Origin: Bugulina stolonifera
Lineage: Eukaryota; Bryozoa; Gymnolaemata; Cheilostomatida; Bugulidae
Direction: 5' to 3'
Assembly: GCA_935421135.1 (NCBI GenBank)
Contig: OW285197.1
Span: 682,001 to 746,000 of the forward strand
DNA length: 64,000 nt
Part shown: one piece after another, positions 52,020-64,000 of the stretch
Layout: each line of letters opens with the position of its first letter
How positions within the stretch are numbered: the stretch's first letter is position 1
Position numbers and translations under genes: made by a program
Notes under the pieces: generated by a model
The model's database searches: none
What the model was told of the DNA's origin: nothing
The model's input: the letters and a program-made list of their open reading frames with translations, nothing else

Positions 52020-54129
52020 AGAATACATTGATCACATAGAATGCATTCTATGCACTCTATGCATTCCAAATAACCTATGCATTCTATGCATAGAATACAT
52101 AGATTGCATTCTATGCATAGAATACATTGAATACATAGAATACATAGATTGCACTCTATGCACTCTATGCACTCTATGCATTCCATGTAATCTATGCATT
52201 CTATGTATTCTATGCATTCGGTGCATTGAATACACTTTATGCATAGAATGCATAGAATACATTGATCACATAGAATGCATTCTATGCAGTTTATGCATTT
52301 CATGTAATCTATGCGTTGTATGCATATATTGCATCATATGCATTCTATGCATAGAATACATTGAATACATAGAAGACATAGAAGACATAGAATGCATATA
52401 ATGCATTCCATGTAATCTATGCACTCTAAACATAGAATACATAGATTGCATTCTATGCATTCGGTGCATAGAATACATAGAATACATTGAATACACAGAA
52501 GGCATCGTATGTAATCAATGTATTTTATGCATTCTATGCATAGAATACATTGATCACATAGAATGCATTCTATGCACTCTATGCATTCCATGTAATCAAT
52601 GCGTTCTATGCATAGGATACATAGATTGCATTCTATGCATTCTATGCATAGAATACATATAATTCTATGTCTTCTATGTATTCTATGCATTCTATGCATA
52701 GAATACATATAATTCTATGTCTTCTATGTATTCTAAGCATTCTATGCATAGAATACATAGATTGCATTCTATGCATTCTATGCATAGAATACATTGAATA
52801 CATGGAAGACATAGAAGACATAGAATGCATATAATGCATTCCATGTAATCTATGCACTCTATGCGTAGAATACATAGATTGCATTCTATGCATTCGGTGC
52901 ATAGAATATATAGAATACATTGAATACATAGAAGGCATTGTATGTAATCAATGTATTTTATGCATTCTATGCATAGAATACATTGATCACATAGAATGCA
53001 TTCTATGCACTCTATGCATTCCATGTAATCTATGCGTTCTATGCATAGAATACCTAGATTGCATTCTATGCATTCTATGCATAGAATACGTATAATTCTA
53101 TGTCGTCTATGTATTCTATACATTCCATGCATAGAATACATAGAATACATAGATTGCAATCAATGCATTCTATGCATTCCATGCAATCTATGCATAGAAT
53201 ACATAGATTGCATTCTATGCATTCTATGCATAGAATACATATAATTCTATGTCTTCTATGTATTCTATGCATTCTATGCATAGAATACACAGAAGACATC
53301 AAAGACATAGAATACATAGAGTGCATTCTGTGCAATCTATGCATTCCATGCATAGAATACATAGATTGCACTCTATGCACTCTATGCACTCTATGCACTC
53401 TATGCACTCTATGCACTCTATGCATTCCATGTAATCTATGCATTCTATGTATTCTATGCATTCGGTGCATAGAATACATTTTATGCATTGAATGCATAGA
53501 ATACATTGATCACATAGAATGCATTCTATGCACTCTATGCATTCCATGTAATCTATGGGTTCTATGCATAGAATACATATAATACATATATTGCATTCTA
53601 TGCATAGAATATCTTGATCACATAGAATGCATTCTATGCGCTTTATGCATTCCATGTAATCTATGCATTATATGCTTAGAATACATAGATTGCATTCTAT
53701 GCATTCTATGTATTCCATGCAATCTATGCATTCTATGCATAGAATACATAGATTGCATTCTATGCATATTATACATATAATTCTATGTCTTCTATGTGTT
53801 CTATGCATTCTATGCATAGAATACATAGATTGCATTCTATGCATTCTATGCAGAGAATACATTGAATACATAGAAGACATAGAAGACATAGAATGCATAT
53901 AATGCATTCCATGTAATCTATGCACTCTATGCATAGAATACATAGATTGCATTCTATGCATTCGGTGCATAGTATACATAGAATACATTGAATACATAGA
54001 AGGCGTTGTATGTAATCAATGTATTGTATGCATTCTATGCATAGAATACATTGATCACATAGAATGCATTCTATGCACTCTATGCATTCCATGTAATCTA
54101 TGCGTTCTATGCATAGAATACCTAGATTG

Positions 54130-54201
54130 CATTCTATGCATTCTATGCATTCTATGCATTCTATGCATTCTATGCATTCTATGCATTCTATGCATTCTAT
54201 G
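54130..54201 (+). repeat. Pure run of eight CATTCTATG units
   Basis: Eight uninterrupted copies of the basic unit, preceded by CCTAGATTG and followed by CATAGAATACATATAATTC. At the equivalent place in related phrases (about 34885 and 55769) there are only two units. Confidence 0.95.
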
Positions 54202-57200
54202 CATAGAATACATATAATTCTATGTCTTCTATGTATTCTATGCATTCCATGCATAGAATACATAGAATACATAGATTGCACTCTATGCACTCTATGCACT
54301 CTATGCATTCCATGTAATCTATGTCTTCTATGTATTCTATGCATTCTATGCATAGAATACATATAATTCTATGTCTTCTATGTATTCTATGCATTCTATG
54401 CATAGAATACATAGATTGCATTCTATGCATTCCATGCATAGAATGCATAGAATACATAGATTGCACTCTATGCACTCTATGCACTCTATTCATTCCATGT
54501 AATCTATGCATTCTATGTATTCTATGCATTCGGTGCATTGAATACACTTTATGCATAGAATGCATAGAATACATTGATCACATAGAATGCATTCCATGTA
54601 ATCTATGCGTTATATGCATAGATTGCATCATATGCATTCTATGCATAGAATACATATAATCCTATGTCTTCTATGCATTCTATGCATTCTATGCATAGAA
54701 TACATATAATCCTATGTCTTCTATGCATTCTATGCATTCTATGCATAGAATACATAGAAGACATCGAAGACATAGAAGACATAGAATGCATTCTGTGCAA
54801 TCTATGCACTCTATGCATAGAATACATAGATTGCATTCTATGCATCGAATACATATAATTCATATATTGCATTCTATGCATAGAATATCTTGATCACATA
54901 GAATGCATTCTATGCAGTTTATGCATTCCATGTAATCTATGCGTTATATGCATAGAATACATAGATTGCAATCAATGCATTCTATGCATCCCATGCAATC
55001 TATGCATAGAATACATAGATTGCATTCTATGCATTCTATGCATAGAATACATATAATTCTATGTCTTCTATGTATTCTATGCATTCTATGCATAGAATAC
55101 ATAGAAGACATCGAAGACATAGAAGACATAGAGTGCATTCTGTGCAATCTATGCATTCCATGCATAGAATACATAGATTGCACTCTATGCACTCTATGCA
55201 CTCTATGCACTCGATGCACTCTATGCATTCCATGTAATCTATGCATTCTATGTATTCTATGCATTCGGTGCATAGAATACATTTTATGCATAGAATGCAT
55301 AGAATACATTGATCACATAGAATGCATTCTATGCACTCTATGCATTCCATGTAATCTATGGGTTCTATGCATAGAATACATATAATACATATATTGCATT
55401 CTATGCATAGAATACATATAATTCTATGTCTTCTATGTATTCTATGCATTCTATGCATAGAATACATAGATTGCCTTCTATGCATTCTATGCATAGAATA
55501 CATTGAATACATAGAAGACATAGAAGACATAGAATGCATATAATGCATTCCATGTAATCTATGCACTCTATGCATAGAATACATAGATTGCATTCTATGC
55601 ATTCGGTGCATGGAATACATAGAATACATTGAATACATAGAAGGCATTGTATGTAATCAATGTATTTTATGCATTCTATTCATAGAATACATTGATCACA
55701 TAGAATGCATTCTATGCACTCTATGCATTCCATGTAATCTATGCGTTCTATGCATAGAATACCTAGATTGCATTCTATGCATTCTATGCATAGAATACAT
55801 ATAATTCTATGTCTTCTATGTATTCTATGCATTCCATGCATAGAATACATAGAATACATAGATTGCACTCTATGCACTCTATGCACTCTATGCATTCCAT
55901 GTAATCTATGTCTTCTATGTATTCTATGCATTCTATGCATAGAATACATATAATTCTATGTCTTCTATGTATTCTATGCATTCTATGCATAGAATACATA
56001 GATTGCATTCTATGCATTCCATGCATAGAATACATAGAATACATAGATTGCACTCTATGCACTCTATGCATTCCATGTAATCTATGCATTCTATGTATTC
56101 TATGCATTCGGTGCATTAAATACACTTTATGCATAGAATGCATAGAATACATTGATCACATAGAATGCATTCCATGTAATCTATGCGTTATATGCATAGA
56201 TTGCATCATATGCATTCTATGCATAGAATACACATAATCCTATATCTTCTATGCATTCTATGCATTCTATGCATAGAATACATAGATTGCATTCTATGCA
56301 TTCTATGCATCGAATACATATAATTCATATATTGCATTCTATGCATAGAATATCTTGATCACATAGAATGCATTCTATGCAGTTTATGCATTCCATGTAA
56401 TCTATGCGTTATATGCATAGAATACATAGATTGCAATCAATGCATTCTATGCATTCCATGCAATCTATGCATAGAATACATAGATTGCATTCTATGCATT
56501 CTATGCATAGAATACATATAATTCTATGTCTTCTATGTATTCTATGCATTCTATGCATAGAATACATATAATTCTATGTCTTCTATGTATTCTAAGCATT
56601 CTATGCATAGAATACATAGATTGCATTCTATGCATTCTATGCATAGAATACATTGAATACATAGAAGACATAGAAGACATAGAATGCATATAATGCATTC
56701 CATGTAATCTATGCACTCTATGCGTAGAATACATAGATTGCATTCTATGCATTCGGTGCATAGAATATATAGAATACATTGAATACATAGAAGGCATTGT
56801 ATGTAATCAATGTATTTTATGCATTCTATGCATAGAATACATTGATCACATAGAATGCATTCTATGCACTCTATGCATTCCATGTAATCTATGCGTTCTA
56901 TGCATAGAATACATATAATACATATATTGCATTCTATGCGTTGAATATCTTGATCACATAGAATGCATTCTATGCACTTTATGCATTCCATGTAATCTAT
57001 GCGTTATATGCATAGAATACATAGATTGCATTCTATGCATTCTATGTATTCCATGCAATCTATGAATTCTATGCATAGAATACATAGATTGCATTCTATG
57101 CATTCTATGCATAGAATACATATAATTCTATGTCTTCTATGTATTCTATGCATTCTATGCATTCTATGCATAGAATACATAAATTCTATGTCTTCTATGT

Positions 57201-58449
57201 ATTCTATGCATTCTATGCATAGAATACATAGATTGCATTCTATGCATTCTATGCATAGAATACTTTGAATACATAGAAGACATAGAATGCATATAATGCA
57301 TTCCATGTAATCTATGCACTCTATGCATAGAATACATAGATTGCATTCTATGCATTCGGTGCATAGAATACATAGAATACATTGAATACATAGAAGGCAT
57401 TGTATGTAATCAATGTATTTTATGCATTCTATGCATAGAATACATTGATCACATAGAATGCATTCTATGCACTCTATGCGTTCCATGTAATCTATGCATT
57501 CTATGCATAGGATACATAGATTGCATTCTATGCATTCTATGCATAGAATGCATATAATTCTATGTCATCTATGTATTCTATGCATTCCATGCATAGAATG
57601 AATAGAATACATAGATTGCACTCTATGCACTCTATGCATTCCATGTAATCTATGCATTCTATGTATTCTATGCATTCGGTGCATAGAATACATTTTATGC
57701 ATAGAATGCATAGTATACATTGGTCACATAGAATGCATTCTATGCACTGAATGCATAGAATGCATAGGATGCATAGAGTGCATTCTATGCGTTTTATGAG
57801 TTCTATGCATTCTATGTAGTCTATGCATTGCATAGAACATATAGATTGCATTCTATGCACTCTATGCATTCAATGTAACCTGTGCATTCCATGTATTCTA
57901 TGCATTCGGTGCATAGAATACATTTCATGCATAGAATGCATAGAATACATTGATCACATAGAATGCATTCTATGCACTCTATGCATTCCAAATAACCTAT
58001 GCATTCTATGCATAGATTACATAGATTGCATTCTATGCATAGAATACATTGAATACATAGAAGACATAGAAGACATAGAATGCATTCTGTGCAATCTATG
58101 CACTCTATGTATAGAGTACATAGATTGCATTCTATGCAGTTTATGCATTCCATGTAATCTATGCGTTACATGCATAGAATACATAGATTGCATTCTATGC
58201 ATTCTGTGCATAGAATACATATAATTCTATGTCTTCTATGTATTCTATGCATTCTATGCATAGAATACATAGAAGACATAGAATGCATTCTGTGCAATCT
58301 ATGCATTCCATGCATAGAATACATAGATTGCACTCTATGCACTCTATGCACTCTATGCACTCTATGCACTCTATGCACTCTATGCATTCCATGTAATCTA
58401 TGCATTCTATGTATTCTATGCATTCGGTGCATAGAATACATTTTATGCA

Positions 58450-59590
58450 TAGAATGCATAGAATACATTGATCACATAGAATGCATTCGATGCACTCTAT
58501 GCATTCCATGTAATCTGTGGGTTCTATGCATAGAATACATATAATTCTATGTCTTCAATGTATTCCATGCATTCCATGCATAGAATACATAGAATACATA
58601 GATTGCACTCTATTTACACTCTATGCACTCTATGCATTCCATGTAATCTATGTCTTCTATGTATTCTATGCATTCTATGCATAGAATACATATAATTCTA
58701 TGTCTTCTATGTATTCTATGCATTCTATGCATAGAATACATAGATTGCATTCTATGCACTCTATGCATAGAATACATAGATTGCAATGAATGCATTCTAT
58801 GCATTCCATGCAATCTATGCATTCTATGCATAGAATACATAGATTGCATTCTATGCATTCTATGCATAGAATACATATAATTCTATGTCTTCTATGTATT
58901 CTATGCACTCTGTGCATAGAATACAGAGAAGACATCGAAGACATAGAAGACATAGAATGCATTCTGTGCAATCTATGCATTCCATGCATAGAATACATCG
59001 ATTGCACTCTATGCACTCTATGCACTCTATGCATTCCATGTAATCAATGCGTTCTATGCATAGGATACATAGATTGCATTCTATGCATTCTATGCATAGA
59101 ATACATATAATTCTATGTCTTCTATGTATTCTAAGCATTCTATGCATAGAATACATAGATTGCATTCTATGCATTCTATGCATAGAATACATAGATTGCA
59201 TTCTATGCATTCTATGCATAGAATACATTGAATACATAGAAGACATAGAAGACATAGAAGACATAGAAGACATAGAAGACATAGAATGCATATAATGCAT
59301 TCCATGTAATCTATGCACTCTATGCGTAGAATACATAGATTGCATTCTATGCATTCGGTGCATAGAATACATAAAATACATTGAATACATAGAAGGCATT
59401 GTATGTAATCGATGTATTTTATGCATTCTATGCATAGAATACATTGATCAGATAGAATGCATTCTATGCACTCTATGCATTCCATGTAATCTATGCGTTC
59501 TATGCATAGAATACCTAGATTGCATTCTATGCATTCTATGCATAGAATACGTATAATTCTATGTCGTCTATGTATTCTATGCATTCCATG
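58450..59590. repeat. Satellite B dispersed duplication, copy 1 (partner near 62500-63600)
   Basis: The landmarks GTGGGTTCTATGC, TTCAATGTATTCCATGC, CTCTATTTACACTC, GCAATGAATGCATTC and the five-unit GAAGACATA run recur at 62500-63600. The offset is about 4033 bp at the left and 4074 bp after an indel. One visible difference is ACATCGATTGC (58998) versus ACATAGATTGC (63072). Confidence 0.8.
59239..59283 (+). repeat. Run of five GAAGACATA units
   Basis: Five uninterrupted 9-bp units. Most phrases in satellite B have two or three, often with GAAGACATC as the first. Confidence 0.93.
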
Positions 59591-61841
59591 CATAGAATAC
59601 ATAGAATACATAGATTGCACTCTATGCACTCTATGCACTCTATGCATTCCATGTAATCTATGCATTCTATGTATTCTATGCATTCGGTGCATTGAATACA
59701 CTTTATGCATAGAATGCATAGAATACATTGATCACATAGAATGCATTCTATGCACTTCATGCATTTCATGTAATCTATGCGTTGTACGCATAGATTGCAT
59801 CATATGCATTCTATGCATAGAATACATATAATCCTATGTCTTCTATGCATTCTATGCATTCTATGCATAGAATACATAGAAGACATCAAAGACATAGAAG
59901 ACATAGAGTGCATTCTGTGCAATCTATGCATTCCATGCATAGAATACATAGATTGCACTCTATGCACTCTATGCACTCTATGCACTCTATGCACTCTATG
60001 CACTCTATGCATTCCATGTAATCTATGCATTCTATGTATTCTATGCATTCGGTGCATAGAATACATTTTATGCATAGAATGCATAGAATACATTGATCAC
60101 ATAGAATGCATTCTATGCACTCTATGCATTCCATGTAATCTATGGGTTCTATGCATAGAATACATATAATACATATATTGCATTCTATGCATAGAATATC
60201 TTGATCACATAGAATGCATTCTATGCGCTTTATGCATTCCATGTAATCTATGCATTATATGCTTAGAATACATAGATTGCATTCTATGCATTCTATGTAT
60301 TCCATGCAATCTATGCATTCTATGCATAGAATACATAGATTGCATTCTATGCATATTATACATATAATTCTATGTCTTCTATGTATTCTATGCATTCTAT
60401 GCATAGAATACATAAATTCTATGTCTTCTATGTATTCTATGCATTCTATGCATAGAATACATAGAATGCATTCTATGCATTCGGTGCATAGAATACATAG
60501 AATACATTGAATACATAGAAGGCATCGTATGAAATCAATGTATTTTATGCATTCTATGCATAGAATACATAGATTGCATTCTATGCATTCTATGCATAGA
60601 ATACATATAATTCTATGTCTTCTATGTATTCTATGCATTCTATGCATAGAATACATTGAATACATAGAAGACATAGAAGACATAGAATGCATATAATGCA
60701 TTCCATGTAATCTATGCACTCTATGCATAGAATACATAGATTGCATTCTATGCATTCGGTGCATAGAATACATAGAATACATCGAATACATAGAAGGCAT
60801 TGTATGTAATCAATGTATTTTATGCATTCTATGCATAGAATACATTGATCAGATAGAATGCATTCTATGCACTCTATGCATTCCATGTAATCTATGCGTT
60901 CTATGCATAGAATACCTAGATTGCATTCTATGCATTCTATGCATAGAATACGTATAATTCTATGTCGTCTATGTATTCTATGCATTCCATGCATAGAATA
61001 CATAGAATACATAGATTGCACTCTATGCACTCTATGCACTCTATGCATTCCATGTAATCTATGCATTCTATGTATTCTATGCATTCGGTGCATTGAATAC
61101 ACTTTATGCATAGAATGCATAGAATACATTGATCACATAGAATGCATTCTATGCACTTCATGCATTTCATGTAATCTATGCGTTGTACGCATAGATTGCA
61201 TCATATGCATTCTATGCATAGAATACATATAATCCTATGTCTTCTATGCATTCTATGCATTCTATGCATAGAATACATAGAAGACATCAAAGACATAGAA
61301 GACATAGAGTGCATTCTGTGCAATCTATGCATTCCATGCATAGAATACATAGATTGCACTCTATGCACTCTATGCACTCTATGCACTCTATGCACTCTAT
61401 GCACTCTATGCATTCCATGTAATCTATGCATTCTATGTATTCTATGCATTCGGTGCATAGAATACATTTTATGCATAGAATGCATAGAATACATTGATCA
61501 CATAGAATGCATTCTATGCACTCTATGCATTCCATGTAATCTATGGGTTCTATGCATAGAATACATATAATACATATATTGCATTCTATGCATAGAATAT
61601 CTTGATCACATAGAATGCATTCTATGCGCTTTATGCATTCCATGTAATCTATGCATTATATGCTTAGAATACATAGATTGCATTCTATGCATTCTATGTA
61701 TTCCATGCAATCTATGCATTCTATGCATAGAATACATAGATTGCATTCTATGCATATTATACATATAATTCTATGTCTTCTATGTATTCTATGCATTCTA
61801 TGCATAGAATACATAAATTCTATGTCTTCTATGTATTCTAT
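59440..61841. repeat. 1401-bp segmental tandem duplication in satellite B
   Basis: About 1000 bp from 59440 recurs from 60841 at a constant offset of 1401 bp. The shared rare words are GATCAGATAGAATGC, GCACTTCATGC, GACATCAAAGACATAG, ATATGCTTAGAATAC and GCATATTATACATATAATTC. Beyond about 60440/61841 the copies differ by small indels. Confidence 0.85.
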
Positions 61842-62499
61842 GCATTCTATGCATTCTATGCATTCGGTGCATAGAATACATAGAATACATTGAATACATA
61901 GAAGGCATCGTATGAAATCAATGTATTTTATGCATTCTATGCATAGAATACATAGATTGCATTCTATGCATTCTATGCATAGAATACATATAATTCTATG
62001 TCTTCTATGTATTCTATGCATTCTATGCATAGAATACATTGAATACATAAAAGACATAGAAGACATAGAATGCATATAATGCATTCCATGTAATCTATGC
62101 ACTCTATGCATAGAATACATAGATTGCATTCTATGCATTCGGTGCATAGAATACATAGAATACATCGAATACATAGAAGGCATTGTATGTAATCAATGTA
62201 TTTTATGCATTCTATGCATAGAATACATTGATCACATAGAATGCATTCTATGCACTCTATGCATTCCATGTAATCTATGCGTTCTATGCATAGAATACAT
62301 AGATTGCATTCTATGCATAGAATACATAATTCTATGTATTTTATGTATTCTATGCATTCCATGCATAGAATACATAGAATACATAGATTGCACTCTATGC
62401 ACTCTATGCACTCTATACATTCCATGTAATCTATGCATTCTATGTATTCTATGCATTCGGTGCATAGAATACATTTTATGCATAGAATGCATAGAATAC

Positions 62500-63600
62500 A
62501 TTGATCACATAGAATGCATTCGATGCACTCTATGCATTCCATGTAATCTGTGGGTTCTATGCATAGAATACATATAATTCTATGTCTTCAATGTATTCCA
62601 TGCATTCCATGCATAGAATACATAGAATACATAGATTGCACTCTATTTACACTCTATGCACTCTATGCATTCCATGTAATCTATGTCTTCTATGTATTCT
62701 ATGCATTCTATGCATAGAATACATATAATTCTATGTCTTCTATGTATTCTATGCATTCTATGCATAGAATACATAGATTGCATTCTATGCATAGAATACA
62801 TATAATTCTATGTCTTCTATGTATTCTATGCACTCTATGCATAGAATACATAGATTGCAATGAATGCATTCTATGCATTCCATGCAATCTATGCATTCTA
62901 TGCATAGAATACATAGATTGCATTCTATGCATTCTATGCATAGAATACATATAATTCTATGTCTTCTATGTATTCTATGCACTCTGTGCATAGAATACAG
63001 AGAAGACATCGAAGACATAGAAGACATAGAATGCATTCTGTGCAATCTATGCATTCCATGCATAGAATACATAGATTGCACTCTATGCACTCTATGCACT
63101 CTATGCATTCCATGTAATCAATGCGTTCTATGCATAGGATACATAGATTGCATTCTATGCATTCTATGCATAGAATACATATAATTCTATGTCTTCTATG
63201 TATTCTAAGCATTCTATGCATAGAATACATAGATTGCATTCTATGCATTCTATGCATAGAATACATAGATTGCATTCTATGCATTCTATGCATAGAATAC
63301 ATTGAATACATAGAAGACATAGAAGACATAGAAGACATAGAAGACATAGAAGACATAGAATGCATATAATGCATTCCATGTAATCTATGCACTCTATGCG
63401 TAGAATACATAGATTGCATTCTATGCATTCGGTGCATAGAATACATAAAATACATTGAATACATAGAAGGCATTGTATGTAATCGATGTATTTTATGCAT
63501 TCTATGCATAGAATACATTGATCAGATAGAATGCATTCTATGCACTCTATGCATTCCATGTAATCTATGCGTTCTATGCATAGAATACATAGATTGCATT
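62500..63600. repeat. Satellite B dispersed duplication, copy 2
   Basis: Partner of 58450-59590. It has an extra CATAGAATACATATAATTC-containing phrase near 62790-62830 that accounts for the change of offset from about 4033 to 4074 bp. Confidence 0.8.
63313..63357 (+). repeat. Run of five GAAGACATA units, duplicated copy
   Basis: Same five-unit run as 59239-59283 at an offset of 4074 bp. Retention of the same unit number supports a recent origin of the larger duplication. Confidence 0.93.
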
Positions 63601-64000
63601 CTATGCATAGAATACATAATTCTATGTCTTCTATGTATTCTATGCATTCCATGCATAGAATACATAGAATACATAGATTGCACTCTATGCACTCTATGCA
63701 CTCTATACATTCCATGTAATCTATGCATTCTATGTATTCTATGCATTCGGTGCATTGAATACATTTTATGCATAGAATGCATAGAATACATTGACCACAT
63801 AGAATGCATTCTATGCACTTTATGCATTCCATGTAATCTATGCGTTATACGCATAGATTGCATCATATGCATTCTATGCATAGAATACATATAATCCCAT
63901 GTCTTCTATGCATTCTATGCATTCTATGCATAGAATACATAGAATACATAGATTGCACTCTATGCACTCTATGCACTCTATGCATTCCATGTAATCTATG

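Larger units (their letters stand above)
40582..64000. repeat. Satellite B array, right part (continues past window end)
   Basis: The same 9-bp mosaic as the left part, continuing in phase after the transposon. The array runs to the last base of the window, so its full length is unknown. It contains long segmental duplications (listed separately) and copies of the insertion target near 42559, 47645, 51894 and 57816. Runs of CACTCTATG vary from two to nine units between otherwise equivalent phrases, and other runs (CATTCTATG, GAAGACATA) also vary. All open frames here have 3-residue periodicity and run on both strands. They follow from the 9-bp unit and I call no genes. Confidence 0.96.

Noticed and set aside
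46954..52028. 263- and 224-codon frames present in two identical copies, suggesting a duplicated gene pair
   Set aside because: The duplication is the 4249-bp satellite segment itself, and the frames run on both strands of the same bases.

Overview
The window is repeat-dominated eukaryotic DNA with no recognisable host gene. Two unrelated satellite DNAs and one inserted DNA transposon-like element account for all 64 kb. There is no bacterial gene organisation. The long AT-rich satellite monomers, the ATGCAT-based minisatellite and the many TACATGTACA words in the only non-satellite stretch suggest an animal genome, probably a marine invertebrate such as an echinoderm or mollusc. That taxonomic guess is weak inference. 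Heterochromatin (pericentromeric, subtelomeric or similar) is the likely setting.

Layout. (1) 1-29315 is satellite A, an AT-rich monomer of about 228 bp, roughly 128 copies, organised in higher-order repeats of 8 to 11 monomers (1824, 2053, 2280 and 2509 bp). The array changes strand five times: + 1-15540, - 15541-21486, + 21487-22833, - 22834-26256, + 26257-29154, - 29155-29315. The minus/plus pair 15541-22833 is repeated at 22834 to about 27150 with a net loss of 11 monomers, so one folded block was copied. (2) 29316-36396 and 40582-64000 are satellite B, a mosaic of 9-bp units (CATTCTATG, CACTCTATG, GAAGACATA, ACATAGATTG-like words) and their reverse complements. It has irregular higher-order structure and several large, very recent segmental tandem duplications (906, 1401 and 4249 bp offsets; a dispersed one at 4074). 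(3) 36397-40581 is a 4185-bp insertion in satellite B with 28-bp terminal inverted repeats (26/28 matching), a GTA target-site duplication, and five uninterrupted copies of the same target sequence elsewhere in the window. It looks like a non-autonomous cut-and-paste DNA transposon, possibly CACTA/CMC-like. It contains a degenerate tRNA-like sequence and a small internal fold-back.

No convincing protein-coding gene is present. Satellite A has a 228-bp (76-codon) period and satellite B a 9-bp (3-codon) period, so any frame lacking a stop in one unit stays open across many units. This produces long low-complexity open frames on both strands that are artefacts of the repeats. The interest lies in how the arrays were built: fold-back inversion junctions, a copied inverted block, an inverted patch in satellite B that nearly exactly matches a locus 14 kb away across the transposon, and the cleanly dated transposon insertion.
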